A stretch of DNA of 64,000 nt from Alkalilimnicola ehrlichii (GCF_003399765.1 NZ_NFZV01000003.1:1-64000); one strand, 5' to 3'; positions 17,194 to 30,913 are shown, numbered from the stretch's first letter. Numbers and translations: made by a program. The notes: generated by a model from the sequence alone, not told the origin.

Positions 17194-18558
17194 TCACTTG
17201 TCTTTCTGCGGTCGGGACCAACCCCGAACCGTAAGTTGCTTAACGCGGGTAATGGTTAACTGTTCTGCCGGCGCATTCTTCGTAATCGTCGAACCGGCGC
17301 CGATCGTTGCCCCGTCGCCAACCGTGACCGGTGCGACCAGTTGGGTACCGGAGCCGATAAAGGCGTTAGCACCTACCGTCGTACGGTGTTTTCGCGCACC
17401 GTCGTAATTGCAGGTAATCGTGCCCGCGCCGACATTTGTACCCGGACCAATTTCCGCGTCGCCTATGTAGCTAAGGTGGTTAACTTTCGCACCTTCTTCA
17501 AGCAGTGCTTGCTTAATTTCTACAAAGTTTCCAACCTTAGCGCCGGCCTTGAGTTCGGTACCCGGTCTGATTCTGGCAAACGGCCCGATGGTCGCCCGCG
17601 GGCCGATAATCGCGTTTTCGAGAACGCTGTTGGCCTCAATGGTCACGCCATCGGCAACGCTTACGTTCTTTAGGTAGCAGTTAGGGCCGATAATAACTTC
17701 ATCGCCCAAGCTTACCTCACCTTCGAACACTACGTTGATATCCACGGCACAGTCTTGGCCGATGCGAAGCGTACCCCTTAGATCGAAGCGGCACGGATCG
17801 GCCAACGTCATGCCCTCCCGCATCAACGCGTGCGCCTGGTGCAGTTGAAAAACCCGCTCTAGGTGTGCGAGCTGTGCCCGGTCGTTAACGCCAAGCACCT
17901 CGTTAAAGTCTTCCGCGGCATAAGCAGCGACCTCGACACCGTCTTCCACCGCGGCGGCAACAATGTCGGTAAGGTAGTACTCGCCTTGCGCGTTATCGTT
18001 ACTCAACGCACCCAGCCAGCGCCGTAACAACTTCGCTGGCGCCGCCAGCAGCCCGGTGTTGACCTCGCCGATAGTCTTTTGCGCCTCGCTCGCATCCTTC
18101 TCTTCGACGATCGCCTGAACCTCGCCGGCGTGGTTGCGAACGATGCGTCCATAGCCTTTGGGGTCGGCCGGGGTGGCGGTGAGCAAGCCTACGCGGCCGC
18201 ATACCGCCGCTTCAACCAGCGGCCTAAGGGTCTCAGCCCGTACCAGCGGCACATCCCCGTAGAGGACGAGCAGCGCCGTGTCGTCGTCGATCTGGGGGAG
18301 AACCCGCGCAACCGCATCGCCCGTTCCGAGTTGTTTGTCTTGCTCGACCCAGACAATGTCGGTCTGGTCGATCTGTGCCCGCACGGTATCCCCGCCATGG
18401 CCGTACACCACGTAAACCCCGTCGGGATTCAGCGCGCGCGCGGTATGCAATACATGGCCGAGTAACGGCCGCCCACCCAACGGGTGCAAAACCTTCGGCA
18501 GCCGCGAACGCATACGCGAACCCTGGCCGGCCGCTAGTATGGTAACAGCTAGCTTCAT
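17194..18558 (-). CDS. glmU: Bifunctional UDP-N-acetylglucosamine pyrophosphorylase / glucosamine-1-phosphate acetyltransferase
   Basis: The 454-residue trimeric enzyme does the last two steps of UDP-GlcNAc synthesis. The uridylyltransferase domain (about 1-230) begins MKLAVTILAAGQGSRM with RLPKVLHPLGGRP and YGDVPL. The C-terminal left-handed beta-helix (about 250-454) carries hexapeptide repeats (IGPNCYLKNVSVADGV, IGPRATIGPFARI) and the acetyl-CoA region TNVGAGTITCNYDG. ATG 18558 is chosen because it aligns with known GlmU; the 14-codon upstream extension is not conserved. It lies downstream of atpC and upstream of glmS, the classic atp-glmU-glmS order. Confidence 0.98.
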   Translation of the reverse strand: MKLAVTILAAGQGSRMRSRLPKVLHPLGGRPLLGHVLHTARALNPDGVYVVYGHGGDTVRAQIDQTDIVWVEQDKQLGTGDAVARVLPQIDDDTALLVLYGDVPLVRAETLRPLVEAAVCGRVGLLTATPADPKGYGRIVRNHAGEVQAIVEEKDASEAQKTIGEVNTGLLAAPAKLLRRWLGALSNDNAQGEYYLTDIVAAAVEDGVEVAAYAAEDFNEVLGVNDRAQLAHLERVFQLHQAHALMREGMTLADPCRFDLRGTLRIGQDCAVDINVVFEGEVSLGDEVIIGPNCYLKNVSVADGVTIEANSVLENAIIGPRATIGPFARIRPGTELKAGAKVGNFVEIKQALLEEGAKVNHLSYIGDAEIGPGTNVGAGTITCNYDGARKHRTTVGANAFIGSGTQLVAPVTVGDGATIGAGSTITKNAPAEQLTITRVKQLTVRGWSRPQKDK

Positions 18559-18589
18559 ACGTCTCTGCCGATTCGCTAGAAATAAGGAA

Positions 18590-18616
18590 GCCGCCGTCAC
18601 CTCGGGCGACGGCGGC
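18590..18616 (-). terminator. Hairpin between atpC and glmU
   Basis: GCCGCCGTC pairs with GACGGCGGC around a 9-base loop. On the minus strand it is followed by TTCCTTATTT. It is probably the end, or an attenuator, of the atp operon transcript. The annotated atpC stop (18597) lies inside this stem, one reason to suspect a frameshift in atpC. Confidence 0.6.
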
Positions 18617-19094
18617 CTTGATGAAGTTGGCGCTTTTCGGAGTCGAAATCAAGACTCCGAACGGGCCAATCAGCGGCGGGTTTTTTCTTCAGATTCTGGA
18701 GTGCGCGCAGCTGTGCTGCGGCCGCAGCCAGCTCGGCTGCCGCTTTACCGTACTCCATTTCCGAAGTGCGATTCTTAATCGCGTCTTCCGCCCGTTGCTT
18801 GGCTTCTAGTGCCGCCGCCTCGTCGATGTCGCTAGCCCGCTGCGCAGTATCGGAAAGTATCGTCACCGCATGCGGCTGTACTTCCAACATCCCACCGGAG
18901 ACGAAGAAGTATTGATCTTCGCCTTCGGCCAGGCTGACGCGGACCTCGCCAGGCTGCAGCTGCAACAGCATCGGGGTGTGGCGAGGCATGATGCCTACCT
19001 CGCCGTTGACCGCGCGCGCCACCAGGAACTCCGCCTCGCCCGAGAAAATCTCTTCCTCGGCACTGACGATGTCCACGTGCATTGTCTTGGCCAT
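18597..19094 (-). CDS. atpC: ATP synthase F1 epsilon subunit (C-terminus probably frameshifted)
   Basis: Epsilon is the central-stalk subunit that couples rotation and inhibits ATPase activity. The N-terminal beta-sandwich (HVDIVSAEEEIFSGEAEFLVARAVNGEVGIMPRHTPML) and the C-terminal two-helix part (EAKQRAEDAIKNR...AAAAAQLRALQNLKK) are clear. As read, the protein has 165 residues with an unusual tail PAADWPVRSLDFDSEKRQ. If the A run at 18681-18686 had one more A, the chain would end LKKKTRR at a TGA at 18672-18670. That gives about 141 residues, normal for the family, and leaves the terminator hairpin outside the gene. The shorter form is preferred. Confidence 0.93.
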   Translation of the reverse strand: MAKTMHVDIVSAEEEIFSGEAEFLVARAVNGEVGIMPRHTPMLLQLQPGEVRVSLAEGEDQYFFVSGGMLEVQPHAVTILSDTAQRASDIDEAAALEAKQRAEDAIKNRTSEMEYGKAAAELAAAAAQLRALQNLKKKPAADWPVRSLDFDSEKRQLHQGRRRPR

Positions 19095-19114
19095 AAGTGC
19101 CTACCCCATTCGTC

Positions 19115-21422
<2,308 letters not shown>

Positions 21423-21441
21423 TGGAGCTCCTCGCTATCGC

Positions 21442-22983
21442 TTACCAGGTGCCGGTCGATTTGAACTCTTCGATCACCTTGCGCAGACCTTGCTCGATCT
21501 CGTCGTTGAAATCGCCCTTCTCGTTAATCTTGTCCATCAACGGCTTATGAGCGGATTTCAGATGAGCGTGCAGGCCCTGCTCGAACGGACCGACTTTCGC
21601 GAGTTCCAGATCGTCGAGGTAACCTTCGTTCGCGGCGTACAGCGACAACGCCATCTCCGCAATCGACAGCGGCGAGTACTGTGGCTGTTTCATCAGCTCC
21701 GTTACCCGCTGACCGCGTTCCAGCTGTTTCCGGGTCGCTTCGTCGAGATCGGATGCGAACTGGGAGAACGCTGCCAACTCGCGATACTGTGCCAGTGCCA
21801 GACGAATACCACCGCCGAGTTTCTTAATGATCTTCGTCTGCGCGGAGCCACCTACACGCGAAACGGAGATACCGGCGTTAATCGCAGGACGGATACCGGA
21901 GTTGAACAGGTCGGTTTCCAGGAAGATCTGACCGTCGGTAATGGAAATTACGTTGGTCGGAACGAAGGCGGATACGTCGCCGGCCTGGGTTTCGATGATC
22001 GGCAGTGCCGTCAGCGAGCCGGTTTTGCCTTTCACTTCGCCGTTGGTGACCTTTTCTACGTAGTCCGCGTTAACGCGAGCAGCACGCTCAAGGAGACGCG
22101 AATGGAGGTAGAACACGTCGCCCGGAAACGCTTCACGGCCCGGCGGACGGCGCAACAGCAGCGACACCTGACGATAAGCAACCGCCTGCTTGGACAGATC
22201 GTCGTAGACGATCAGGGCGTCTTCGCCGCGGTCGCGGAAGTATTCGCCCATCGCGCAACCGGCGTACGGAGCGATGAACTGCATGGCCGCGGAGTCGGCA
22301 GCAGCAGCGGCGACGATGATGGTGTGCTCCATCGCGCCATGCTCTTCGAGCTTACGCACTACGGAAGCGATGGAGGAGTTTTTCTGCCCCACAGCCACGT
22401 AGATGCACTTAATGCCCGTGCCTTTTTGGTTGATGATGGCATCGATCGCGACGGCCGTCTTACCGGTTTGGCGGTCGCCAATGATCAGCTCACGCTGGCC
22501 ACGACCAATCGGGATCATCGCGTCGACGGCTTTCAGACCGGTTTGCACCGGTTGATCTACCGACTGCCGGGCGATAACGCCAGGCGCGACTTTCTCGACC
22601 GGCGAGCTTGCTTGGGCTTCGATCGGGCCTTTGCCGTCGATCGGATTACCCAGAGCGTCGACAACGCGGCCCAACAGGCCTTCGCCGACCGGCACTTCGA
22701 GAATACGGCCGGTCGATTTAACCGGGTCGCCCTCGGAGATGTGCAGGTATTCGCCAAGCACCACGACACCGACACTGTCGCGCTCAAGGTTGAGCGCCAT
22801 GCCGAAGGTGTTGCCCGGGAACTCCAACATCTCGCCCTGCATGACGTCCGCCAGGCCGGCGACGCGCACGATTCCGTCGGTAACGGAGACTACCGTGCCT
22901 TCGTTGCGGGCTTCGGCAACAGCATCGAAGTCTTCGATGCGCTTTCTGATAATATCGCTAATTTCCGAAGCTTTAAGTTGCAT
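21442..22983 (-). CDS. atpA: ATP synthase F1 alpha subunit
   Basis: This non-catalytic nucleotide-binding subunit has 513 residues, the same length as E. coli AtpA. It starts [20 protein letters not shown]. Its P-loop is [20 protein letters not shown] and it has [22 protein letters not shown] near the arginine-finger region. A long antisense frame (21397-23265, 622 codons) runs through this gene and atpH. It is a shadow of GC-biased codons and not a gene. Confidence 0.98.
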   Translation of the reverse strand: MQLKASEISDIIRKRIEDFDAVAEARNEGTVVSVTDGIVRVAGLADVMQGEMLEFPGNTFGMALNLERDSVGVVVLGEYLHISEGDPVKSTGRILEVPVGEGLLGRVVDALGNPIDGKGPIEAQASSPVEKVAPGVIARQSVDQPVQTGLKAVDAMIPIGRGQRELIIGDRQTGKTAVAIDAIINQKGTGIKCIYVAVGQKNSSIASVVRKLEEHGAMEHTIIVAAAAADSAAMQFIAPYAGCAMGEYFRDRGEDALIVYDDLSKQAVAYRQVSLLLRRPPGREAFPGDVFYLHSRLLERAARVNADYVEKVTNGEVKGKTGSLTALPIIETQAGDVSAFVPTNVISITDGQIFLETDLFNSGIRPAINAGISVSRVGGSAQTKIIKKLGGGIRLALAQYRELAAFSQFASDLDEATRKQLERGQRVTELMKQPQYSPLSIAEMALSLYAANEGYLDDLELAKVGPFEQGLHAHLKSAHKPLMDKINEKGDFNDEIEQGLRKVIEEFKSTGTW

Positions 22984-22995
22984 TGGAATATCCCC

Positions 22996-23532
22996 TTAAC
23001 GGTTCAAGCCGGCGGCAAGGCGCTCCAGCCGACCGCGCACCGAACCATCGATAACCAAGTCTCCCGCGCGAATGACTGCGCCACCGAGGAGGCCTGCGTC
23101 GATTTCGTTGGTGAGAGTCACCTTGACGTCAAGACGCTTGCCCAGGGCTTCCGCCAACTTCTCTTGGGCAGCGGGTTCAACCGGCTGTGCAGAAATGAGA
23201 CGGGCCTGCAGGGTCTTCTCGGCGGCGGCACGCAGGTCGGCAAACTGCTTCGCAATTTGCGGTAGCAGGTGCAGACGCCGGTTCTCGGCCAGCAACCGGA
23301 TCATGTTTCGACCCTGGTCGGTCAGCCGTTCCTCGCAGACCTTGATGAACATTTCTTCAAGCTGCGCCGGAGAGAACCGCGGGCTCAGTAGCAGCCCTTG
23401 CATGAGGTTGTCGCTCGCGACCGCCGCGGCAAAGTCCAGCTGCTCGGACCATTGCGGGAGCTGGCCTGTATCCTTGGCCAGCTCGTACACTGCTTGTGCG
23501 TAAGGACGCGCGATTGTGCCTAATTCCGCCAT
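22996..23532 (-). CDS. atpH: ATP synthase F1 delta subunit
   Basis: Delta is the peripheral-stalk OSCP-type subunit that ties F1 to the b dimer, 178 residues. The N-terminal helical domain begins MAELGTIARPYAQAVYELAKD. The C-terminal conserved segment is DAGLLGGAVIRAGDLVIDGSVRGRLERL. The gene is 11 bases from atpF and 12 from atpA, consistent with tight co-translation. Confidence 0.97.
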   Translation of the reverse strand: MAELGTIARPYAQAVYELAKDTGQLPQWSEQLDFAAAVASDNLMQGLLLSPRFSPAQLEEMFIKVCEERLTDQGRNMIRLLAENRRLHLLPQIAKQFADLRAAAEKTLQARLISAQPVEPAAQEKLAEALGKRLDVKVTLTNEIDAGLLGGAVIRAGDLVIDGSVRGRLERLAAGLNR

Positions 23533-23543
23533 CGAGATTCGCC

Positions 23544-24014
23544 TTACAGTTGTTTGGCCAGCTCGTTGAGCATGTCGTTGTGCGCTTCCGCACTGATTTC
23601 ACGCTCAAGTACCTTGGTGGCACCCGTAATAGCCAGAGTCACCAACTGCTCGCGTAGCTCCGCCTTCGCCTCGTTGAGCTCTTGCTCGATTTTGGCTTGG
23701 GCAGCGGCAATCTGACGCTCGCCTTCCTCACGGGCGGCGGTCTTCGCCTCTTCGACCAGCTCGTTACCGCGCTTGTTGGCCTTTTCCATGATCTCGGCCG
23801 CTTGCTGACGGGCTTCGCGAAGAATCTCGGATGCACGCTCTTGCGCGAGATCGAGATCCTGCTGACCACGTTCAGCGGCAGCAAGGCCATCGGCGATCTT
23901 CTGTTGACGATCGCGCATGGCTTCCGAGATCGGCGGCCAGACAAACTTCATCGTAAACCAGACGAAGAGCGCAAAGGCGATCATCTGGCCGAATAGGGTG
24001 GCATTTATATCCAT
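23544..24014 (-). CDS. atpF: ATP synthase F0 b subunit
   Basis: The 156-residue peripheral stalk subunit (E. coli also 156) has an N-terminal membrane helix ([25 protein letters not shown]). A long charged coiled coil follows, rich in Ala, Glu, Lys and Arg ([23 protein letters not shown]), and dimerises to hold F1. It lies between atpE and atpH. Confidence 0.97.
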   Translation of the reverse strand: MDINATLFGQMIAFALFVWFTMKFVWPPISEAMRDRQQKIADGLAAAERGQQDLDLAQERASEILREARQQAAEIMEKANKRGNELVEEAKTAAREEGERQIAAAQAKIEQELNEAKAELREQLVTLAITGATKVLEREISAEAHNDMLNELAKQL

Positions 24015-24051
24015 GCCATCACCTCCCGTTTGGATTCGGTGGACGTATTAC

Positions 24052-24378
<327 letters not shown>

Positions 24379-24404
24379 TTATGGACAAGAAAAACAACAG
24401 TTAA

Positions 24405-25238
<834 letters not shown>

Positions 25239-25250
25239 CTACCGCTGTCT

Positions 25251-25613
25251 TTAGGTGTTGCCCTTTAAAAGAGCGAACCAGGACACCATCAATGAAAAGA
25301 CGTACGTCACGATCAAGGGCAGAAAGTTTGCGTGATACAACGGTATCGCGATGAGAAACATTGCAACCGTTAACACAAACTTGACCGCTTCTCCCCAGTA
25401 GAACGCCCGCACCATGATTTTTGGGCTGCCCATCGCACGCCGGCGGAACATAATCAGCGCCATGACCGTGGTCGGGACGAACCCGATCATTCCCCCGAAG
25501 AATGCGGCTTCGGCGGCGCCCGCTTCACGCACAATGAACCAAATAACGGCGCTAATGACGGCAACGAGGAGCTGCCCAACTGCGACTCGCGAAACTACCG
25601 GCTGCATCCACAT
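25251..25613 (-). CDS. atpI: ATP synthase accessory protein I
   Basis: The 120-residue, four-helix membrane protein leads the atp operon. It begins MWMQPVVSRVAVGQLLVAVISAVIWFIV and has the family segment FFGGMIGFVPTTVMALIMFRRRAMGSPKIMVRAFYWGEAVKFVLT. AtpI proteins help assemble the c ring or act in Mg2+ supply; they are not part of the final enzyme. The 173-base gap to parB (25614-25786) is likely to hold the main atp promoter, though no strong consensus was located. Confidence 0.93.
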   Translation of the reverse strand: MWMQPVVSRVAVGQLLVAVISAVIWFIVREAGAAEAAFFGGMIGFVPTTVMALIMFRRRAMGSPKIMVRAFYWGEAVKFVLTVAMFLIAIPLYHANFLPLIVTYVFSLMVSWFALLKGNT

Positions 25614-25786
25614 TGCTCTATCGATGTCATAGCCGCGTCCCGCGAGGTTCGTGCCAGCGTACCTTTGCGACTGAGGCTGGCTGCTGGCCGGCTCAAGTTC
25701 AGGCGCGGAGTATAAAGATTAGCCAGTTAGCGGTCAACGCTCGCTTGCAAAGCAAAGGCAAAAATGTGCTCGAAAATAGTGCACGG

Positions 25787-26650
25787 CTAACGAATGCGCT
25801 CCAAAATGCCATCTAGTTCATCCAGGCTGCTGTACTGGATCACCAGTTTCCCTTTGCCGCGCGGTTCCTGTTGAATTTTAACCGCTGCGCCTAGCCGCTC
25901 GGAGAGATCCTCTTGCAAACGGCGGATATTGGGATCTAAGGGACGCGGCGCCGGTTTTGGAGCATTGGCCTCTTCTAACATTCGCCGTACTAAAGCCTCG
26001 GTCGCCCGAACGTTTAAATTGCGATTGACGACCTGCGCAGCCGCTTCGCTTTGTTTGGGGCCGGCTAGTCCGGCAAGTGCGCGCGCATGCCCCATATCGA
26101 GTTCGCCTTGTTCGACCAGTTTTTTGACGTCGCTGTTGAGTTCCAGTAAACGTAGGAGGTTACTGATACTCGCTCGCGATCGTCCTACCGTGTCCGCGAC
26201 CTCTTGATGGGTCATCCCGAATTCGTCGACCAAGCGCTTGAAGGCGACGGCTTCTTCCAGGGGGTTTAAATCCTCCCGCTGGATATTCTCGATCAGGGCG
26301 ACGGCAACGGCGACTTCATTCGACACATCCCGAACTAAGGCCGGGATTTCGTGCAAACCGGCCAGCTGGGCTGCACGCCAGCGACGTTCGCCGGCGACAA
26401 TCTCGTAGCTATCCACGGCTAGCGGTCGCACAACGATAGGTTGCACCACACCCTGCGCACGGATGGAATCCGCCAGTTCCTGTAAAGCGGCAGGATCAAA
26501 CTCGGTACGTGGCTGATAACGACCACGCTGCAGAAACTCTACCGGTAAATTACGCAACTCGCCGTGGTCCGCCGCTTCGGCAGCCTCGGTAGTCGCTCCT
26601 AGAAGGGCATCTAAACCACGCCCTAAGCCTCTGCGTTTTCCCGCGCTCAT
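25787..26650 (-). CDS. parB: Chromosome partitioning protein ParB (CTP-dependent parS-binding clamp)
   Basis: The 287-residue protein loads onto parS and spreads as a CTP-gated clamp to organise the origin region. It starts KRRGLGRGLDALLG, the usual ParA-interacting N-terminus. The CTP-binding motif GERRWRAAQLAG and ENIQREDLNPLEEA are followed by the helix-turn-helix TVGRSRASISNLLRLLEL, then a C-terminal dimer domain. It lies directly behind parA, and probable parS sites occur at 42067, 42681 and 29578 in this window. Confidence 0.97.
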   Translation of the reverse strand: MSAGKRRGLGRGLDALLGATTEAAEAADHGELRNLPVEFLQRGRYQPRTEFDPAALQELADSIRAQGVVQPIVVRPLAVDSYEIVAGERRWRAAQLAGLHEIPALVRDVSNEVAVAVALIENIQREDLNPLEEAVAFKRLVDEFGMTHQEVADTVGRSRASISNLLRLLELNSDVKKLVEQGELDMGHARALAGLAGPKQSEAAAQVVNRNLNVRATEALVRRMLEEANAPKPAPRPLDPNIRRLQEDLSERLGAAVKIQQEPRGKGKLVIQYSSLDELDGILERIR

Positions 26651-26668
26651 CGCTCCACTACTCCCTTA

Positions 26669-27466
26669 CTATGCCGTACCCGCGCCGTCGTTCATGGCAG
26701 CGCGCTGGTCGCGCCGGATCATCTCCGATGCCAGGGCCATGTAGGCTAAGGCCCCGCGCGAGGTGCGATCGTACTGCATAGCCGGCAAGCCGTAACTAGG
26801 GGCCTCGGCCAAGCGTACGTTCCGCGGAATCATCGTCCGATAGACTCGGTCGTTGAAATGTTGGATCAATTGCGCCCCGACCTGCGTCGCGAGGTTATTC
26901 CGCGGGTCATACATAGTACGCAATAAACCTTCGATCACCAGCTCCGGGTTCACCGTTTCCTGAACGCGTTTTATGGTATCCAGCAAGGCAGTCAACCCTT
27001 CCAACGCGTAGTACTCGCATTGGATAGGAATTAGAACGCCATGAGACGCCACCAAGGCATTGACGGTGAGAATATTCAGCGAAGGCGGGCAGTCGACCAA
27101 TATATAGTCGTACTCGGATTTGACCCGCGCCAGTTGCAGGCGCAGTCGCTGCTCTCGCCCTTTGGCTTCCAGCAAGGTCACTTCGGCGGCGGTTAGATCG
27201 CCATTGGCCGGTAGCAACGTAAAATTGGCGTGTTCGACGGGTACCAAGGCTTCGCGGATACTTACCGTATCCATCAGCACATCGTAGCCGCTGTGGGGGA
27301 CGGCATCCTTGTCTATCCCGGAACCGACCGTAGCGTTTCCCTGCGGGTCGAGATCGACCAAAAGCACCCGTTTACGACTGCCAGCGAGCGCTGCGGCCAG
27401 GTTAACGGCGGTGGTGGTTTTTCCAACCCCGCCTTTCTGGTTGGTTACCGCGATAATTTTGCCCAT
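26669..27466 (-). CDS. parA: Chromosome partitioning ATPase ParA
   Basis: The 265-residue Walker-type ATPase moves ParB-parS complexes. The deviant Walker A is NQKGGVGKTTTAVNLAAAL, with both lysines present; Walker B is ILVDCPPSLNIL. There is no N-terminal helix-turn-helix, so it is the chromosomal (Soj) type and not a plasmid repressor-partition fusion. It is 18 bases upstream of parB and downstream of rsmG. The 139-base gap 27467-27605 contains one TTATCCCCA-type DnaA box (27594-27602, reverse). Confidence 0.97.
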   Translation of the reverse strand: MGKIIAVTNQKGGVGKTTTAVNLAAALAGSRKRVLLVDLDPQGNATVGSGIDKDAVPHSGYDVLMDTVSIREALVPVEHANFTLLPANGDLTAAEVTLLEAKGREQRLRLQLARVKSEYDYILVDCPPSLNILTVNALVASHGVLIPIQCEYYALEGLTALLDTIKRVQETVNPELVIEGLLRTMYDPRNNLATQVGAQLIQHFNDRVYRTMIPRNVRLAEAPSYGLPAMQYDRTSRGALAYMALASEMIRRDQRAAMNDGAGTA

Positions 27467-27605
27467 AGGTTCAGTGGTCCCCCAAGGCTAGCTTTAATGG
27501 TTTCCCGTAGCAGGGCGTCGGCATTCTGCTACGCGGGCGATACGACATCGATGATGTCATGACATGCGTACCCCGTTATCGGCATCCATTCCCTGGGGAT
27601 AAGGG

Positions 27606-28266
27606 CTATTGAACTCTAGCCTCCTCCCGAGAGGCGATTGCCGGTTTGAATTGCAGCAAATGCCGCTCGGCATCCAAACCCGGTACCTGCAATGGGTGGA
27701 TAAGAAGCTTACCGCGTTCCGAGCGGGTTTTGGCAATTTCCGCTTCGTCGATTCGGCCCTTCATCGCAAGCAGTTGCCCACCCTCATTCAGCAACGGCTG
27801 CGTTAAGCGGAAAAAAGCCCGGCGTCGGCGAAGGCGCGCGATACGATCGTATCGAAGCGCCCGCGGGCGAATACGCCTCGACCCGGCTGTCGACGACATC
27901 CACATTGCTTAGAGAAAGCTCAAGTACGACTTGGCGCAGAAAACGGGTTTTCTTTCCGTTGCTATCGAGCAGTACCACGCTCATATCCGGCCGCGCTAAA
28001 GCCAGCGGAATCCCCGGCAACCCTGGGCCGGTGCCAACATCCAGCAAACGGCGCCCTTCGAGATAAGGCAGTACGCTGAGGCTGTCGAGCAAGTGGCGCG
28101 TCACCATTTCCGCCGGCTCGCGCACGGCGGATAGATTAAAGGCACGATTCCACTTTGCCAGCAACGCAAGATAGGCCGACAATGGGCGTTCTACTGTCTC
28201 GTCTACCGGCTCCGGCAACTGCCTTAAGCCATGCGACAAGCGCTCTTTCACGGTATGCTCAAGCAC
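27606..28266 (-). CDS. rsmG: 16S rRNA m7G527 methyltransferase, frameshifted twice
   Basis: This SAM-dependent methylase modifies G527 of 16S rRNA. The N-terminal part has the SAM motif [20 protein letters not shown] and [16 protein letters not shown]. Two missing bases, near 27857-27867 and in the A6 run at 27811-27816, break the frame. Restoring both gives ...[44 protein letters not shown], a normal C-terminus ending at 27606. It starts at GTG 28266, overlapping the mnmG stop, in the usual mnmG-rsmG-parA-parB order. The breaks are more likely sequencing deletions than decay. Confidence 0.9.
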
Positions 28267-30163
28267 GGCTACTACTATGCGCTGCGACGCAGCGAACCTT
28301 GTTTTTCAGATGAACCAGAAGCAGCGAAACCGCCGCCGGCGTCACACCTGGAATGCGAGAGGCAAGACCTAAGGTTTCCGGTCGGCGCTGCTTGAATTTC
28401 TCGCGAACTTCGGAAGACAAGCCCTGTACTTGGTCATAATCGATGTCTGCCGGAACGCGAACTTCCTCATAACGACGGGCGCGCTCGATCTCCTCCACCT
28501 GGCGCTCTAAATAGCCGGTGTATTTGGCCTGAATCTCGACTTGCTCGGCCACCTTCGGATCGCTCACCGGCTCGCCTGCGGCCGTCAAGCTCATCAGATC
28601 CGCATAGTTGACTTCCGGGCGACGGAGCAACTCGCTCAAGCGTTGCTCGCGCTTCAAAGGCCCGCCCAACACGCGCTCAGCCTCTTCCTCGGTGACTTGT
28701 TCGGGCCGCAGCAGCGTCGCCTGCAAACGCGCCTGCTCGTGTTCGATGGCTTCCCGCTTACGACAGAAAGCTTCCCAGTGAGCATCGTCGATCAAATCCA
28801 ACTCGCGGGCTTTCTCGGTAAGCCGAAGGTCCGCATTATCCTCACGTAGCAAAAGACGGTATTCGGCACGACTGGTAAACATCCGATACGGCTCTTGGGT
28901 ACCGCAGGTAATCAAATCGTCGATCAGCACGCCGATATAGGCTTCGTCGCGGCGCGGACTCCAGGCCTCGCGCTCCAGTACCCGATTGGCGGCATTGAGC
29001 CCGGCCACCAGGCCTTGAGCGGCCGCCTCTTCGTAACCGGTCGTGCCATTAATCTGGCCGGCGAAGAACAACCCTTCGATAAAGCGCGTCTCCAAACTCG
29101 GCTTCAAATCCCGAGGATCGAAGAAATCGTATTCGATTGCGTATCCCGGCCGAGTGATATGCGCGTTTTCCATTCCACGGATCGAACGAACTAGCTCGTA
29201 CTGCACGTCGAACGGCAAACTGGTAGAAATGCCGTTGGGGTAGATTTCGTGCGTGTCCAGACCTTCCGGCTCTAGAAAGATCTGATGCGAATTCTTATCG
29301 GAAAAGCGTACGACCTTATCTTCTACCGACGGGCAGTAACGTGGCCCCACGCCATCGATCACACCGGCGTACATCGGCGAACGGTCCAAACCGCCACGAA
29401 TAATCTCGTGCGTCCGCTCATTGGTATGGGTGATATAACACGGCACCTGGCGCGGATGCTGGTCGGCACTGCCTAAGAAGGAAAAGGTCGGGACAGGATC
29501 GTCACCCGGCTGGGCCTGCAATTGCTCGAAATCGATGGTGCGCCCGTCGATACGGGGCGGCGTGCCGGTTTTCAAACGTTCCACGTGGAATGGTAGCTCA
29601 CGCAAGCGTTTAGCAAGCGCGTTGGCCGGCGGGTCCCCAGCTCGGCCGCCTTGATAATTGCTCATCCCGATATGGATTTGGCCGCCGAGGAAGGTGCCAA
29701 CGGTGAGCACAACGGTCGGCGCGGCGAAACGCAAACCCATCTGGGTGACCACGCCTGTGACTCGGTCGCCTTCTACCGTCAGGTCTTCCACAGCCTGCTG
29801 GAAGAAGGTGAGGTTCGGTTGATTTTCAACCGCGGCGCGCACGGCCTGTTTATACAATACCCGGTCAGCCTGAGCGCGCGTCGCTCGCACGGCAGGGCCT
29901 TTACGGCTATTGAGGATACGGAACTGAATCCCGCCGCGATCGATCGCCCGCGCCATCAGCCCCCCCATGGCGTCGATCTCTTTGACTAAATGGCCTTTGC
30001 CAATGCCGCCAATCGCCGGATTACAGCTCATCTGACCGATCGTTTCGATATTGTGGGTCAGGAGCAACGTGCGACAGCCGGTGCGCGCGGCCGCCAGCGC
30101 GGCTTCGGTGCCGGCATGTCCGCCACCGACGACGATGACATCGAACTGCTGCGCGTACTGCAT
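28259..30163 (-). CDS. mnmG: tRNA uridine-5-carboxymethylaminomethyl(34) synthesis protein MnmG
   Basis: The 634-residue FAD protein pairs with MnmE to install cmnm5U at the wobble position of certain tRNAs. FAD binding is seen in [23 protein letters not shown]. Conserved family segments are [38 protein letters not shown] and [25 protein letters not shown]. The C-terminal helical domain ends in [19 protein letters not shown]. The stretch FHVER just before LKTGTPPRI is encoded by a near-parS sequence (29578-29591). Length is typical (629-631). Confidence 0.97.
   Translation of the reverse strand: MQYAQQFDVIVVGGGHAGTEAALAAARTGCRTLLLTHNIETIGQMSCNPAIGGIGKGHLVKEIDAMGGLMARAIDRGGIQFRILNSRKGPAVRATRAQADRVLYKQAVRAAVENQPNLTFFQQAVEDLTVEGDRVTGVVTQMGLRFAAPTVVLTVGTFLGGQIHIGMSNYQGGRAGDPPANALAKRLRELPFHVERLKTGTPPRIDGRTIDFEQLQAQPGDDPVPTFSFLGSADQHPRQVPCYITHTNERTHEIIRGGLDRSPMYAGVIDGVGPRYCPSVEDKVVRFSDKNSHQIFLEPEGLDTHEIYPNGISTSLPFDVQYELVRSIRGMENAHITRPGYAIEYDFFDPRDLKPSLETRFIEGLFFAGQINGTTGYEEAAAQGLVAGLNAANRVLEREAWSPRRDEAYIGVLIDDLITCGTQEPYRMFTSRAEYRLLLREDNADLRLTEKARELDLIDDAHWEAFCRKREAIEHEQARLQATLLRPEQVTEEEAERVLGGPLKREQRLSELLRRPEVNYADLMSLTAAGEPVSDPKVAEQVEIQAKYTGYLERQVEEIERARRYEEVRVPADIDYDQVQGLSSEVREKFKQRRPETLGLASRIPGVTPAAVSLLLVHLKNKVRCVAAHSSSRA
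29578..29591. promoter_or_regulatory. Degenerate parS-like site inside mnmG
   Basis: GTTCCACGTGGAAT matches the 14-bp core GTTCCACGTGGAAC at 13 positions. It lies in coding sequence 2.8 kb upstream of parB. The outer flanking bases do not match, so it may be a weak site or a coincidence of the FHVE codons. Confidence 0.35.
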
Positions 30164-30313
30164 GGGAGGGATGCCTCAAACTATTCGGATCGAGTAAAGA
30201 GAACAGTTCAGTTTAAGCGACACCGGATATTGCATCAAGGCAATACGTCGCGGAGTAAAAGCCGATCGACTTTCGATTTACCGATTCAGCGTGGACAGTA
30301 AAACCCGCCGTCG

Positions 30314-30913
30314 CTACTCCGCAACCCGCAGCACCGATTCCAGGGTGGTGAGTTCGTCGACGCTATTGATGTTCGCGAAACCAAGCGCGCTGTCTTCGAA
30401 ATCGACCTCGACGGCACCGCATTCGGCATACCAACGTTTAACCTGACGTCCGCCGGCCGCTAGGTAAGCGTCCAGGCTTGGCAGTAACCGGCGCGCTATC
30501 AATGCAAACACCGGCTGCCAACGACCGTCCGCCTTGGCAACGGCCACTTCGGCGCGCCGAGTCCGTAAGGCGCTTAGCAAGCGGTCGACTAGATCCTTGG
30601 GCAACAAAGGCGCGTCGCAAGGTACGGTGGCTATCCATTCGGTTTCGGCGACGTTCAGTCCAGCTGCGATACCCGCCAGCGGCCCCTCATAGCCCGTCAG
30701 GTCGTCGGCAATGACGGGAAAACCATAGGCGGCATACGCCGCCTGGCTGCGATTGGCGTTAATAAGCAAAGCGGAGGTTTGGGGCCGTAATCGCGCAATG
30801 ACATGCTCGATCATCGGTTTACCGGCAAGTTTTACCAACCCCTTATCGCGCCCTTGCATGCGGGTAGCGCGCCCGCCGGCGAGGATGAGCCCGGTTACCG
30901 ACGCATTCGCCAT
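30314..30913 (-). CDS. mobA: Molybdenum cofactor guanylyltransferase
   Basis: The 199-residue enzyme attaches GMP to molybdopterin to make the bis-MGD cofactor of DMSO-reductase-family enzymes. The nucleotidyltransferase signature is LILAGGRATRMQGRDKGLVKLAGKPMIEHV. ADDLTGYEGPLAGIAAGL and VPCDAPLLPKDLVDRL match MobA. It is the last gene of the moaD-moaE-moaB-mrp-mobA run on the minus strand, 5 bases after mrp. Confidence 0.94.
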   Translation of the reverse strand: MANASVTGLILAGGRATRMQGRDKGLVKLAGKPMIEHVIARLRPQTSALLINANRSQAAYAAYGFPVIADDLTGYEGPLAGIAAGLNVAETEWIATVPCDAPLLPKDLVDRLLSALRTRRAEVAVAKADGRWQPVFALIARRLLPSLDAYLAAGGRQVKRWYAECGAVEVDFEDSALGFANINSVDELTTLESVLRVAE

